From the NCBI GenBank assembly GCA_002254385.1, contig NJDO01000015.1:1-22280 (forward strand): a stretch of DNA of 22,280 bases, read 5' to 3'. Source of the DNA: Thermoplasmatales archaeon ex4484_6. Lineage in GTDB: Archaea; Thermoplasmatota; Penumbrarchaeia; Penumbrarchaeales; Penumbrarchaeaceae. The stretch's first letter is position 1. Each line of letters begins with the position of its first letter. Below, piece by piece: positions 1 through 6,605 of the stretch. The notes beneath the pieces are model-generated. The model searched no databases, had not been told where the DNA came from, and was given only the letters and a program-made list of their open reading frames with translations. The position numbers were made by a program, and so were the translations under genes.

Positions 1-116
1 TTTTTACGATTTTTCAAGTGCCATTGGCATTTGCGTTGGTAACAACTCATTTGTCAAATTGATATTCAGCACTTTTCACAGATTTGATCAGGTCTGAAAA
101 GAGTCAAGTGGCGAGG

Positions 117-128
117 TTAAATTTTATA
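117..128 (+). promoter_or_regulatory. Probable TATA box for the six-span membrane protein gene
   Basis: An AT-only stretch (TTAAATTTTATA) lies about 45 bases before the ATG at 171, so transcription would start near position 150. That leaves a short leader carrying an AGGAG ribosome-binding site at about 157-162. An in-frame stop at 150-152 confirms ATG 171 as the first usable start. The preceding 116 bases are AT-rich and show no coding signal that I can see. Confidence 0.5.
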
Positions 129-170
129 GAAACAGTACATTCACATGTATGATGGCAGGAGAGAAGAAAG

Positions 171-992
171 ATGGAGGATGAGATTCGGAAAGGGATCAAG
201 GGGCAGCTCGTGGGGTTGAACCTGTGGATACTTGCCATTCTCCTTGTTTACATCACCTACCTGTTCCTCCTGGAATCCTTCTTCGGTTTCGTTATGATCC
301 TCTCGATCCTCATCATACTGATAATCGGCCTTGTGAGGACCTATTCGGGACTGTTCCACATCATCAGGGGCTCCCCGCTGAACAGGGGTAAACGGTTCGG
401 CTACCTGGGAGGGTTCATGGCGGCCTTTTCCCCTTTCTTCATCTTTCTCGGATTCATCTCTCCAAGACCCATCAATTATATAATGCTCCAGATCGGTCTG
501 TGGCTGTTCCTCGGATCATTCGTTGCCCCCTACCTTCCAATCGGGGGAGCGGTGACGGGCATCATGGCTCTTCTTTCCCTGACTGGAATGTCCCTGATGA
601 TACTGGGTTTCATCTTCTCCACATCGACGCTGCCCGCCTACCTCTTTCTGATCCTGCTCACGGGATATCTGTTCCTCCTCGAGATAACCATGTTCATTTC
701 CTACTTCATGAGCATGAGAAGGGAGGCGAGGAAGCCGGGAGGGCTCGTCCCCGTGGAGAGAAAGACGGACTTCCGGCGGATCACGGAACCCGTGGAGAGG
801 GCCCGATCCCTCTACACGGAAACCCCCGAGCCGGTGGTTGTCAGATCCGCAAGGCCCCCCGAACCCGCCTCAGCCCCCGAGGAGACGGAGGTCCCGGCTG
901 ACGGGAGAATTCCCGTGGGACGGGCCGTCGATATGGGGAGATTCTCAGAGGGTGAAGGCGGAGGTCGAGGAGGAGATATCACTGGACCTTGA
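171..992 (+). CDS. Six-span integral membrane protein, probably the N-terminal part of a membrane-anchored J-protein
   Basis: I do not recognise a named family. Residues about 14-185 contain roughly six hydrophobic helices separated by very short loops. They are followed by a hydrophilic cytoplasmic-looking tail rich in Pro, Glu and Arg. ATG 171 has an AGGAG site about 8 bases upstream and is the first start after an in-frame stop. The last 25-30 residues look wrong: they are Gly-rich, and their third codon positions lose the usual G/C bias, while the +1 frame regains it from about base 905. Deleting one G of the GGG at 903-905 would join this protein to the downstream J-domain frame, giving a 359-residue six-span plus J-domain protein. 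What is visible is a membrane protein overlapping a J-domain gene; the single-gene reading is inference. Confidence 0.75.
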   Translation: MEDEIRKGIKGQLVGLNLWILAILLVYITYLFLLESFFGFVMILSILIILIIGLVRTYSGLFHIIRGSPLNRGKRFGYLGGFMAAFSPFFIFLGFISPRPINYIMLQIGLWLFLGSFVAPYLPIGGAVTGIMALLSLTGMSLMILGFIFSTSTLPAYLFLILLTGYLFLLEITMFISYFMSMRREARKPGGLVPVERKTDFRRITEPVERARSLYTETPEPVVVRSARPPEPASAPEETEVPADGRIPVGRAVDMGRFSEGEGGGRGGDITGP

Positions 993-1251
993 CGATGTCC
1001 TCATCGATGGGATGGACCTTTACGCGATACTCAGGGTGGCAAGGAATGCCAGTCCCGCGGAGCTGAAGAGGGCATACCGGAGAAGGGCCCTTCTTTACCA
1101 TCCGGACCTGAACCGGGAGGCGGGGGAACTGTACAAAAGGACCATAGCGGAGGAGATGCAGAAGCTCAACAGGGCCAAGGAGATACTGTTCGACCCAGCA
1201 AGAAGAGAGGTATATGACGGGCTCCTTGAAACCATTGAGAAGGGGTCATAG
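952..1251 (+). CDS. J-domain (DnaJ-like) protein, probably the frameshifted C-terminus of the preceding membrane protein
   Basis: The protein carries a compact J-domain beginning DLYAILRV, with the diagnostic HPD tripeptide in YHPDLN and a helix IV ending ARREVYDG. J-domains stimulate the ATPase of DnaK/Hsp70. No Gly/Phe region, zinc-finger domain or client-binding domain follows, so this is a class C type co-chaperone rather than DnaJ itself. GTG 952 is the only start that keeps overlap with the upstream gene modest (41 bases). The frame is open and codon-biased back to at least base 905, and a TTG at 838 is possible, so no start is convincing. That fits a frameshift from the six-span protein, which would tether the J-domain to the membrane. 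Its TAG stop overlaps the purC stop tail to tail (TCATAG). Confidence 0.75.
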   Translation: MKAEVEEEISLDLDDVLIDGMDLYAILRVARNASPAELKRAYRRRALLYHPDLNREAGELYKRTIAEEMQKLNRAKEILFDPARREVYDGLLETIEKGS

Positions 1252-2175
1252 CTTCTCGCCGGTGAGCCTCTCGTACATCTCCCTGTACAATTCTGATATC
1301 TTCTCTATCTCGTTCCCGGGGAGGGGTGGTATGGGCGGTTCCTCATCCTTCGGAACGCCTCTCTCCCTTGCTTCCATGAGCTTCTCGTGATACCCGATAC
1401 CCCTGTAATACTGTCTGACGGCTTCCTTGGACAGTTCCACCATCCTTCCATTCTCCAGTTCCGAGGCCTCCCAGAACCTGTCCTCGTCCGCCGTCCCGAA
1501 GGTATCCACGAGCATGGGGCGTCTCTGGTCGTCGAATCCGAACTCCTTCTTCCCGTCCACATGGACCAATCCCCTCGAGGAAGCTTCCTTTGCGATCACA
1601 TCGTCTATCCTGAGAACCGCTTCCCATATCTGGTCCCATTCATCCCTGGAAAGGCCTGCAAGCTCCATGGCCTCCCGGTCGGTCAGCGGCCGGTCGGTCT
1701 CCTCGAGTTTCGTGGTGGCCTCGAGAAGCGGTTCGGGCAGCGGCTCGCCGTATTCCGGTACATGTCCTTTCGGAAACCCGACATCTTCCACACGGACCCT
1801 GCCCTTCTTCATTCTGTCCAGAAGGGAACCTGCGACATAATATCTTGCAATGAACTCCAGCGGTATCAGTATCGATGTCGAGCTCCCGTCAATGCGGGAC
1901 ATGTCCCTCTCGACCCTTACCCGTTTCACCCTCATGGAAGACGGGCCGGTCAAACCTATGAAGTGTGTTCCGATCCCGAGTTCGCTTCCCTTCCTGAACC
2001 AGAAAGCCGCTGTTCTGCACAGGGTCTCTCCCTTCCTCGGAATGACGGACGGGATCACCTTGTCGAAGACGGATATCTTGTCAGTGAACCTGAACTCGAG
2101 CTCGTCCGTTCCCTCCAGCGAATACACTTCCTTTACCTTGCCTATCTGCACCAGCTTCTTTTCCCCGGAAACCAT
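1246..2175 (-). CDS. purC: Phosphoribosylaminoimidazole-succinocarboxamide (SAICAR) synthase
   Basis: PurC joins CAIR to aspartate with ATP, forming SAICAR in de novo purine synthesis in the cytosol. The 309-residue length fits the longer form of the family. Recognisable motifs are the nucleotide-binding start IGKVKEVYS (about residues 11-19), FTDKISVFDKVIP (about 30-42), the substrate segment TTKLEETDRPLT, and FGFDDQ plus LVDTFGTADEDRFW near the C-terminal catalytic face. ATG 2175 is preceded by an AGGAGGT site about 10 bases upstream, which settles the start. It lies 36 bases after the EMC3-like gene on the same strand with no visible promoter between, so the two are probably co-transcribed. 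No other purine gene is in the window. Confidence 0.95.
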   Translation of the reverse strand: MVSGEKKLVQIGKVKEVYSLEGTDELEFRFTDKISVFDKVIPSVIPRKGETLCRTAAFWFRKGSELGIGTHFIGLTGPSSMRVKRVRVERDMSRIDGSSTSILIPLEFIARYYVAGSLLDRMKKGRVRVEDVGFPKGHVPEYGEPLPEPLLEATTKLEETDRPLTDREAMELAGLSRDEWDQIWEAVLRIDDVIAKEASSRGLVHVDGKKEFGFDDQRRPMLVDTFGTADEDRFWEASELENGRMVELSKEAVRQYYRGIGYHEKLMEARERGVPKDEEPPIPPLPGNEIEKISELYREMYERLTGEKL

Positions 2176-2211
2176 TTCCGAACCTCCTCTGGGTCAAACG
2201 TGAAAGGTCGA

Positions 2212-3072
2212 TCATTTCTTTTTTACGGGCCGGTCTCTCTTCCCCCTCCGCCCCTTCCTGCCCCTCTGTTCCTTCCCGCCATCCCGGGTCTTCTTCCCGC
2301 TTTCCCCGGTCTCATCCTTGCTGACCGGGCCAGGGCTCTTTTCCTCGGCAGCGAAGACCTCCTCACCCCTGGCCTTGAGCTTGCGGGAGAACTCGTAGAA
2401 CTTCAGCCCCCTCATCAGGGCCTGTCCGAGGGGGATCGTTATGACCATGTAGAGAAGGATCCAGTAGGGGAAACCCCTTCCGGCCATGCAGATGGAGCCG
2501 CAAACCTGCTGGAAGGCGGAACCCGTAAGCGGCCAGGTAAGGTCCCACGGGGTCGTGGCCGTCGGCTGGGGAACGCTGTCGATGAAGGTATACATCCATC
2601 TGAAGATGAGTATGGCTATCACCATGGAGAATATGGATGCCTTCATCTGCTGCATCATGGACTGGGACTGCATGGACATTATGTCCGCATTCTGCTCCTG
2701 CATCCTCTCTACCTTCGACTGGTTGCCTTCCTTCTGGGCCTTCCTGAGCTCCTTGTTGAAGGCGTTCATTATCCTCTGCTTCTTTGCAAGGTCGACCCAG
2801 TCCATTGTGAAATGACGTATGGTAGTTGATATCGTTATTGTGAGAAGACCCGCACCCACCATGGTGAGAAGCGGCCATTTCGAGCCGAAACCTATGATGG
2901 GCATCAGGAGAACGCCGATATAGGCCGATATGGCATCCCCCAGGTCACGGTTTATCATTATCATTATGAGGAACATGAATGCAAGAGCGTAGAGGAAACC
3001 CGTAGGCCCCTGGCACATCTGACCCATGGGGTTCTGCGCAGGTGGGTTCTCATCCTCTTTTTCCAGAAACAT
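2212..3072 (-). CDS. EMC3/YidC-like membrane insertase (DUF106 family)
   Basis: This is the archaeal member of the Oxa1 superfamily (YidC, Oxa1, EMC3, TMCO1), which inserts short or weakly hydrophobic membrane proteins. The layout fits the family: an N-terminal membrane helix (FLYALAFMFLIMIMI), further membrane segments, a long charged Met/Gln-rich coiled-coil hairpin (from about WVDLAKKQRI to MSMQSQSMMQQM), then membrane helices including FSMVIAILIFRWMYTF and YWILLYMVITIPLGQ. The C-terminus is an approximately 50-residue tail ending in a dense Lys/Arg run (ending RPVKKK), as expected for a ribosome-binding tail; that role is inferred. ATG 3072 has GGAGG almost touching it; a TTG at 3093, only 5 bases from the tRNA, is the alternative. 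Many euryarchaea keep this gene beside secY and adk, but here it lies between tRNA-His and purC. Confidence 0.88.
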   Translation of the reverse strand: MFLEKEDENPPAQNPMGQMCQGPTGFLYALAFMFLIMIMINRDLGDAISAYIGVLLMPIIGFGSKWPLLTMVGAGLLTITISTTIRHFTMDWVDLAKKQRIMNAFNKELRKAQKEGNQSKVERMQEQNADIMSMQSQSMMQQMKASIFSMVIAILIFRWMYTFIDSVPQPTATTPWDLTWPLTGSAFQQVCGSICMAGRGFPYWILLYMVITIPLGQALMRGLKFYEFSRKLKARGEEVFAAEEKSPGPVSKDETGESGKKTRDGGKEQRGRKGRRGKRDRPVKKK

Positions 3073-3098
3073 TCCTCCAGGAACCTTCTTCAAAGAAG

Positions 3099-3172
3099 GG
3101 CCGGGACCGAGATTTGAACTCGAGCCAGGGGATCCACAGTCCCCGGTGCTGCCAGGCTACACCATCCCGGCC
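3099..3172 (-). tRNA. tRNA-His (anticodon GTG)
   Basis: A full cloverleaf folds on the minus strand. The 7-bp acceptor stem pairs GCCGGGA with TCCCGGC. The D stem is GTGT/GCAC, and the anticodon stem GGGGA/TCCCC closes the loop CTGTGGA with anticodon GTG. The T stem is TCGAG/CTCGG around the loop TTCAAAT. The extra G before position 1 (base 3172) faces a C discriminator (base 3099), which is the G-1:C73 identity pair of histidine tRNAs and is encoded here. CCA is not encoded and there is no intron. The EMC3-like gene begins about 26 bases downstream on the same strand, so tRNA end-processing probably releases that mRNA. Confidence 0.97.
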
Positions 3173-3184
3173 ATGGTGTTGGAC

Positions 3185-3703
3185 TTACTTCATATCCTTT
3201 TTATATAAATTGTTTTTGAGAGAGGACAGCCTGCCCGTACACATCAATCTTTTCAGGTTCCCCGCATCCAGGAGGTGAAAGTGCTTCACGAAGGCCGCAA
3301 TTATCAGCAATCCCAGGACCTCCTCGAAGATGACGTACGGATCCCCGATGGCCGCAAACCACTGATATACCCGGAAATCGGTGGAAACGAAGGGACCCAT
3401 CAGGGGCCACAGGGATGTTCGCGGGTCCATGAACATACCGTCCTGAAGCTGATGCATCGTGACACCGACGGAAAGTGAGAGCACGGGTTTCCTCATCAGG
3501 CCCAGGCCCAGAATGATAAGTGAAAACAGGAGCGTATGGGCGATTATCCTCCCGTTGTTCTCGGGAAGGATGAGGTGACCCAGAGGTTTGTCTATGAGGT
3601 CCGGCAGGATCGACCCCAGGATGAGAAGCCTGATGTCGAAATGGGCATCCCTGTCGATGAGCGGAAAAAGAAGCGGAATGCCCAGGTGGCCAAGGGGCAT
3701 CAT
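3185..3703 (-). CDS. Membrane-bound metal-dependent hydrolase-like protein (DUF457/YdjM-like)
   Basis: This 172-residue membrane protein resembles the DUF457/PF04307 family, often annotated as membrane-bound metal-dependent or LexA-binding hydrolases; the biochemical role is poorly known. Family-type features are GSILPDLIDKPLG (about residues 31-43), a His in IIAHTLLF, and the His/Asp segment MHQLQDGMFMDPRTSLWP, which would supply metal ligands. Three or four hydrophobic helices surround these. ATG 3703 is preceded by GAGGTGA about 7 bases upstream, which supports the start. It follows the NYN-domain gene after 16 bases, so the two form an operon. Its last codons overlap the tRNA-His promoter. 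Confidence 0.7.
   Translation of the reverse strand: MMPLGHLGIPLLFPLIDRDAHFDIRLLILGSILPDLIDKPLGHLILPENNGRIIAHTLLFSLIILGLGLMRKPVLSLSVGVTMHQLQDGMFMDPRTSLWPLMGPFVSTDFRVYQWFAAIGDPYVIFEEVLGLLIIAAFVKHFHLLDAGNLKRLMCTGRLSSLKNNLYKKDMK
3201..3209 (-). promoter_or_regulatory. TATA box for the tRNA-His transcription unit, inside the end of the upstream gene
   Basis: On the minus strand the sequence reads TTTATATAA, a near-ideal archaeal TATA box. It ends about 29 bases before the tRNA 5' end, so initiation would fall near 3175-3180. The box lies within the last codons of the DUF457-like gene (stop TAA at 3185-3187), so these bases are both coding and promoter. Confidence 0.7.
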
Positions 3704-3719
3704 CCATCCGTCACCTCTC

Positions 3720-4274
3720 TCAGCTATGGTTGTTCTCCCTCAGGCAGCGCTCGATGAGCTCGTCATCTATCCTCACGGATTCATCGGATTCCGCCAGCAT
3801 TCTCTCTGGAACGTTGTCGCCGTGATACAGTCTGATGAGTATACCCATATCCCTCATGCTCTTGAGAAGGGGGAGGAGGTCCGGATCCGAGCAGACAAGG
3901 AATGCCTGGTCTATGATCCTCTCGGTGCACAGTCTCGTAACATCCACAGCCAATGAAACGTTGACCCCCTTTCTCTTGTACTGGCCATCCTGATACCTTG
4001 TCAGCTCCCCCGTTCTGACCTTGAACCGGGGGAGATGCCGCAGGGATTGGAGGAACTTCTCCATTCCATCGAGTTTGCTTCTCTCTTCGGGAGAGGCATC
4101 CAGACTGTAGTAGGGGATGGATTTGTAGTAGTAGGTCCTGAATCTGTGGGACTGCTCCGGAATTATAAGCTGGGAGAAGGTGAAAAAATCTATTCTCCTC
4201 GAATCGAACTCGTTTCTCAGTATACCGTCGAAATAATCACCATCTATGAAAACACCTATGGAATCACGTCTCAT
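3720..4274 (-). CDS. NYN-domain (LabA/DUF88-like, PIN-fold) putative ribonuclease
   Basis: The 184-residue protein has the order of acidic motifs expected of NYN nucleases. An N-terminal strand GVFIDGDYF carries the first Asp pair (D11, D13). A central KGVNVSLAVDVTRL matches the K-G-V-D-x-x-L-x-x-D motif of the LabA group, and LVCSDPDLLPLL matches the S-x-D-x-D-(F/L)-x-P-L motif. These acids would bind the catalytic metal for RNA cleavage; the RNA target is unknown. I choose ATG 4274 because GGTGAT lies just upstream; a GTG at 4307 would add 11 residues without support. It heads a two-gene unit with the DUF457-like protein. Confidence 0.78.
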   Translation of the reverse strand: MRRDSIGVFIDGDYFDGILRNEFDSRRIDFFTFSQLIIPEQSHRFRTYYYKSIPYYSLDASPEERSKLDGMEKFLQSLRHLPRFKVRTGELTRYQDGQYKRKGVNVSLAVDVTRLCTERIIDQAFLVCSDPDLLPLLKSMRDMGILIRLYHGDNVPERMLAESDESVRIDDELIERCLRENNHS

Positions 4275-4432
4275 CCGATCACCCTGAAGAAGGAATCTGC
4301 AATACACTGAAGCATGACCTATACCCTTTGCAACACACCATTCGCAATCATTGACAACGTTCGGAACTCGCTCTTCGAATGTCGATGGTAAATGGGGCAG
4401 GTAGATGTTATTATTTTCCTATGCGGCCATTA

Positions 4433-5548
4433 TCAGGGTCCGAGGTGGGAGGATGCCGTCAACTGGAGGATGTCCGGATTCTCCCTGAACCAGTCAACCG
4501 TCGATTTCAGTATCTCGTCCACATCATTGTACCTCGGATGCCATCCCTGGTAGGAGATCTTCTTGCCCGACGGGTTGTATCCCAGATCCCGATACCCCTC
4601 CTCCTTCGATTCCTGAAGGGGTAGGTCCGATCCCATCAACTTCATGGTCCTCTCGATGATGTCAACGATGGGGTATCTCATCTCGGAAGTTATGTTGAAC
4701 ACCGATACACCCGAGAGCACGGACCTTGCCACCTTCTTTTCGGGCGGTTGTGTTTGAACGGTTGCAACGGACGTCCCGGAAATGACCGTCTTTCCGGGAG
4801 GTGAATGGACCTCTCCCTCGGTCTCCTGTTTCACGGGCTCGGTGGAGCCGGTCAGGGAATCCATGAGGATCTCCACGGCCGAACAGAAATCCAGAATGTG
4901 GAGCCAGTCCCTGTACCTCTCCCCGCCCTTTTCCCTGAACGTGGGGGGTCTTCCGGCCATGATGGATCTTATGGTCCTGGGAACGATACCGTATGCGGGC
5001 TGATTGGGCCCTATCAGCTCACAAGGCCGAACGATGACCATCGGCGTGCCGCTCTCCTTCCCGGCGATCGAGACCAGACGTTCGCCCGCGGCAATCGTCG
5101 TGGCAAAGGAGTTCGTGGGGTCCAGGGGAGAGGATTCGTCCCTCCTGTGAACCGTGTAGGGACAGGAGCCGTATACCTCATCCGAGGAAACATGGATGAG
5201 GGGCACATGATTCCTGCTGGCGGAATCCGCCAGGATGCGGGCGCCCAGGGTGTTGGCCCTCATGTACCTCTCCATCCCCTCCCTGAAAAAGGAGCCCCTG
5301 ATGTTGGAGGAGCAGTTTATCACCATGTCCGAAACCTTGAGATAATGCTCGTAGGTGGAGAGATCGCACACTTCCCCTCCCTTGAAGGAATACCTTCCCT
5401 GATACCTTGAGAGCCCCATGATATCCTCCATTCTGTTGTCCCTTGCGGAATCGAGGTTCATTATGTTTATCGATGGATCCCGTCCCAGAAGGTAAGCTTG
5501 AAGGTTGGAACCTATGAACGAGTTGCCTCCCACTATCAACAGATCCAA
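4433..5548 (-). CDS. NAD-dependent epimerase/dehydratase-like protein (extended SDR) with degenerate catalytic site
   Basis: The fold is that of nucleotide-sugar epimerases/dehydratases such as RmlB. The N-terminal strand LLIVGGNSFIGS gives the GxxGxxG dinucleotide site. VSSDEVYG (about residues 120-127) matches the family's S-T/S-D-E-V-Y-G, and the C-terminus has GWHPRYNDVDEILKSTVDWF. The active-site YxxxK is not there: at the aligned place the sequence is NSFATTIAAGE, with F148 for Tyr and I152 for Lys. A hydrophilic insert of about 45 residues (roughly 235-280) interrupts the substrate domain. It may be a non-catalytic or altered SDR. The start is TTG 5548; the N-terminal Rossmann strand requires it and an in-frame stop lies at 5573-5575. 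A perfect inverted repeat lies 2 bases upstream. Confidence 0.8.
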   Translation of the reverse strand: MDLLIVGGNSFIGSNLQAYLLGRDPSINIMNLDSARDNRMEDIMGLSRYQGRYSFKGGEVCDLSTYEHYLKVSDMVINCSSNIRGSFFREGMERYMRANTLGARILADSASRNHVPLIHVSSDEVYGSCPYTVHRRDESSPLDPTNSFATTIAAGERLVSIAGKESGTPMVIVRPCELIGPNQPAYGIVPRTIRSIMAGRPPTFREKGGERYRDWLHILDFCSAVEILMDSLTGSTEPVKQETEGEVHSPPGKTVISGTSVATVQTQPPEKKVARSVLSGVSVFNITSEMRYPIVDIIERTMKLMGSDLPLQESKEEGYRDLGYNPSGKKISYQGWHPRYNDVDEILKSTVDWFRENPDILQLTASSHLGP

Positions 5549-5550
5549 AC

Positions 5551-5577
5551 TATGACCCCCTATCAGGTGGGGTCATA
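5551..5577. repeat. Perfect 9-bp inverted repeat (possible operator or 5'-leader hairpin)
   Basis: TATGACCCC (5551-5559) and GGGGTCATA (5569-5577) are exact inverted complements separated by 9 bases. The repeat ends 2 bases before the TTG start of the SDR-like gene, in the 136-base region shared with the divergent exported-protein gene. On the minus strand it could form an RNA hairpin beside the start codon. As DNA it could be a dimeric-regulator site acting on the SDR gene or on both promoters. Confidence 0.6.
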
Positions 5578-5655
5578 TCGCAGTCAAAGGTAGTTAATGT
5601 TTCCTGGGAACCTATCACGATCACGGGATTCCGTTTCACATCGGAATTAGAACAG

Positions 5656-5662
5656 TTATATA
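5656..5662 (+). promoter_or_regulatory. TATA box giving a predicted leaderless transcript for the anchored surface protein
   Basis: TTATATA lies 23-29 bases before ATG 5685, so initiation would fall almost on the start codon. No GGAGG-like sequence precedes the ATG, which fits leaderless translation. Confidence 0.6.
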
Positions 5663-5684
5663 CCGTAAATCCCTCTCCACCTTC

Positions 5685-6602
5685 ATGAGGTGCCTTTCCC
5701 TCTGCATGCTCGGACTGGCCGTCCTGTTCCTGCTGCTCCCCTCGACAGGCGTGATGGGACCGGCGGGAGAGAGCGATGGAGCGGGGGAGCTCAGCGCCAC
5801 GATCACCCTGGACCCGGACGAGCCGAACGTTGATGTCGATCCCCAGAGAGGAGGTGTCATAACGTTCACGGGCAAGGTGGTGACCACACAACCGAGGGAC
5901 TTCGACTTCCAGTTCGGTATAATCAGACTCGATGCCGTGTGCACCGCCGGGTGGAGGGTGACCGAGATCCCCGTTCTCACGGTGACCCTGTCCCACAGGT
6001 CTCCCGAGTTCTCCGTATCGGTGTTCGTTCCACAGATGACCACGGCCACCGAGAAGGACCAGATACAGAAGATAATAATCTCGGGGAACTGGACCTACGA
6101 ACCGGGACTTCTCTCGGGTCGGATAGACCCGGCGGAGGCCTTCATACACGTGGATCAGGTCTACCAGTATTCGGCCTGGTGCGAACCCGGTTACGTGCAG
6201 ACCTCTCCGGGAGGACAGTTCACCGTGGACCTGATAGTGGAGAATCAGGGCAACGGGGACGATGAGATAGATGTGACGATAGACCGGCGGGCCACCATGG
6301 AAGATAACGGCTGGGCATTCATCATGCCCATGTCCAAATTCAAGGTCCCGTACGAGGGGAGCGTCAAGATACCCGTCACCGTTTCGGCTCCGACCAGGTG
6401 GGACGGGTGGAGAAACGTCATTTCGGTAATAAGGTTCAGCATAACATCGGTCCAGGCCGCAAAGAACGGAGATGTTGCGGAGGATGTGAAATATTCCCTC
6501 TACATCAGACAGAGAGGCGTGGCCATACCGGGCTTCGAACCTGCCCTGGTCCTTCTATCCGTACTGATGGTCAGCCTGATCGTCATGAAAAGGAGGAGGT
6601 AG
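5685..6602 (+). CDS. Exported, C-terminally anchored protein with Ig-like (CARDB/NEW3-like) domain
   Basis: The 305-residue protein begins with a signal peptide (hydrophobic core LGLAVLFLLLPSTGVMG). The middle is beta-rich. Residues about 160-275 look like a CARDB/NEW3-type Ig-like module, with QFTVDLIVENQGNGDDEIDV followed by the SVKIPVTVSAP strand. The end is tripartite: IPGFEPALVLL, a hydrophobic helix, then MKRRR. This resembles the archaeal PGF-CTERM sorting signal handled by archaeosortase, but a plain membrane anchor is equally possible. The mature protein would be outside the cell. The next gene starts 3 bases after the stop with GGAGGT in the last codons, so both exported proteins are made from one message. 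Confidence 0.75.
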   Translation: MRCLSLCMLGLAVLFLLLPSTGVMGPAGESDGAGELSATITLDPDEPNVDVDPQRGGVITFTGKVVTTQPRDFDFQFGIIRLDAVCTAGWRVTEIPVLTVTLSHRSPEFSVSVFVPQMTTATEKDQIQKIIISGNWTYEPGLLSGRIDPAEAFIHVDQVYQYSAWCEPGYVQTSPGGQFTVDLIVENQGNGDDEIDVTIDRRATMEDNGWAFIMPMSKFKVPYEGSVKIPVTVSAPTRWDGWRNVISVIRFSITSVQAAKNGDVAEDVKYSLYIRQRGVAIPGFEPALVLLSVLMVSLIVMKRRR

Positions 6603-6605
6603 CAC

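Noticed and set aside
1387..2829. Long open frame on the + strand opposite purC and the insertase gene
   Set aside because: Its protein has no recognisable domain and is rich in His, Pro, Gly and Leu as expected for the reverse of G/C-biased codons. The minus-strand genes have clear family motifs.
4308..4432. Weak TATA-like GTATAG (minus strand, about 4318-4324) before the NYN gene
   Set aside because: Spacing is acceptable but the match is poor. The gap also shows no RNA gene or repeat, so I list no feature.
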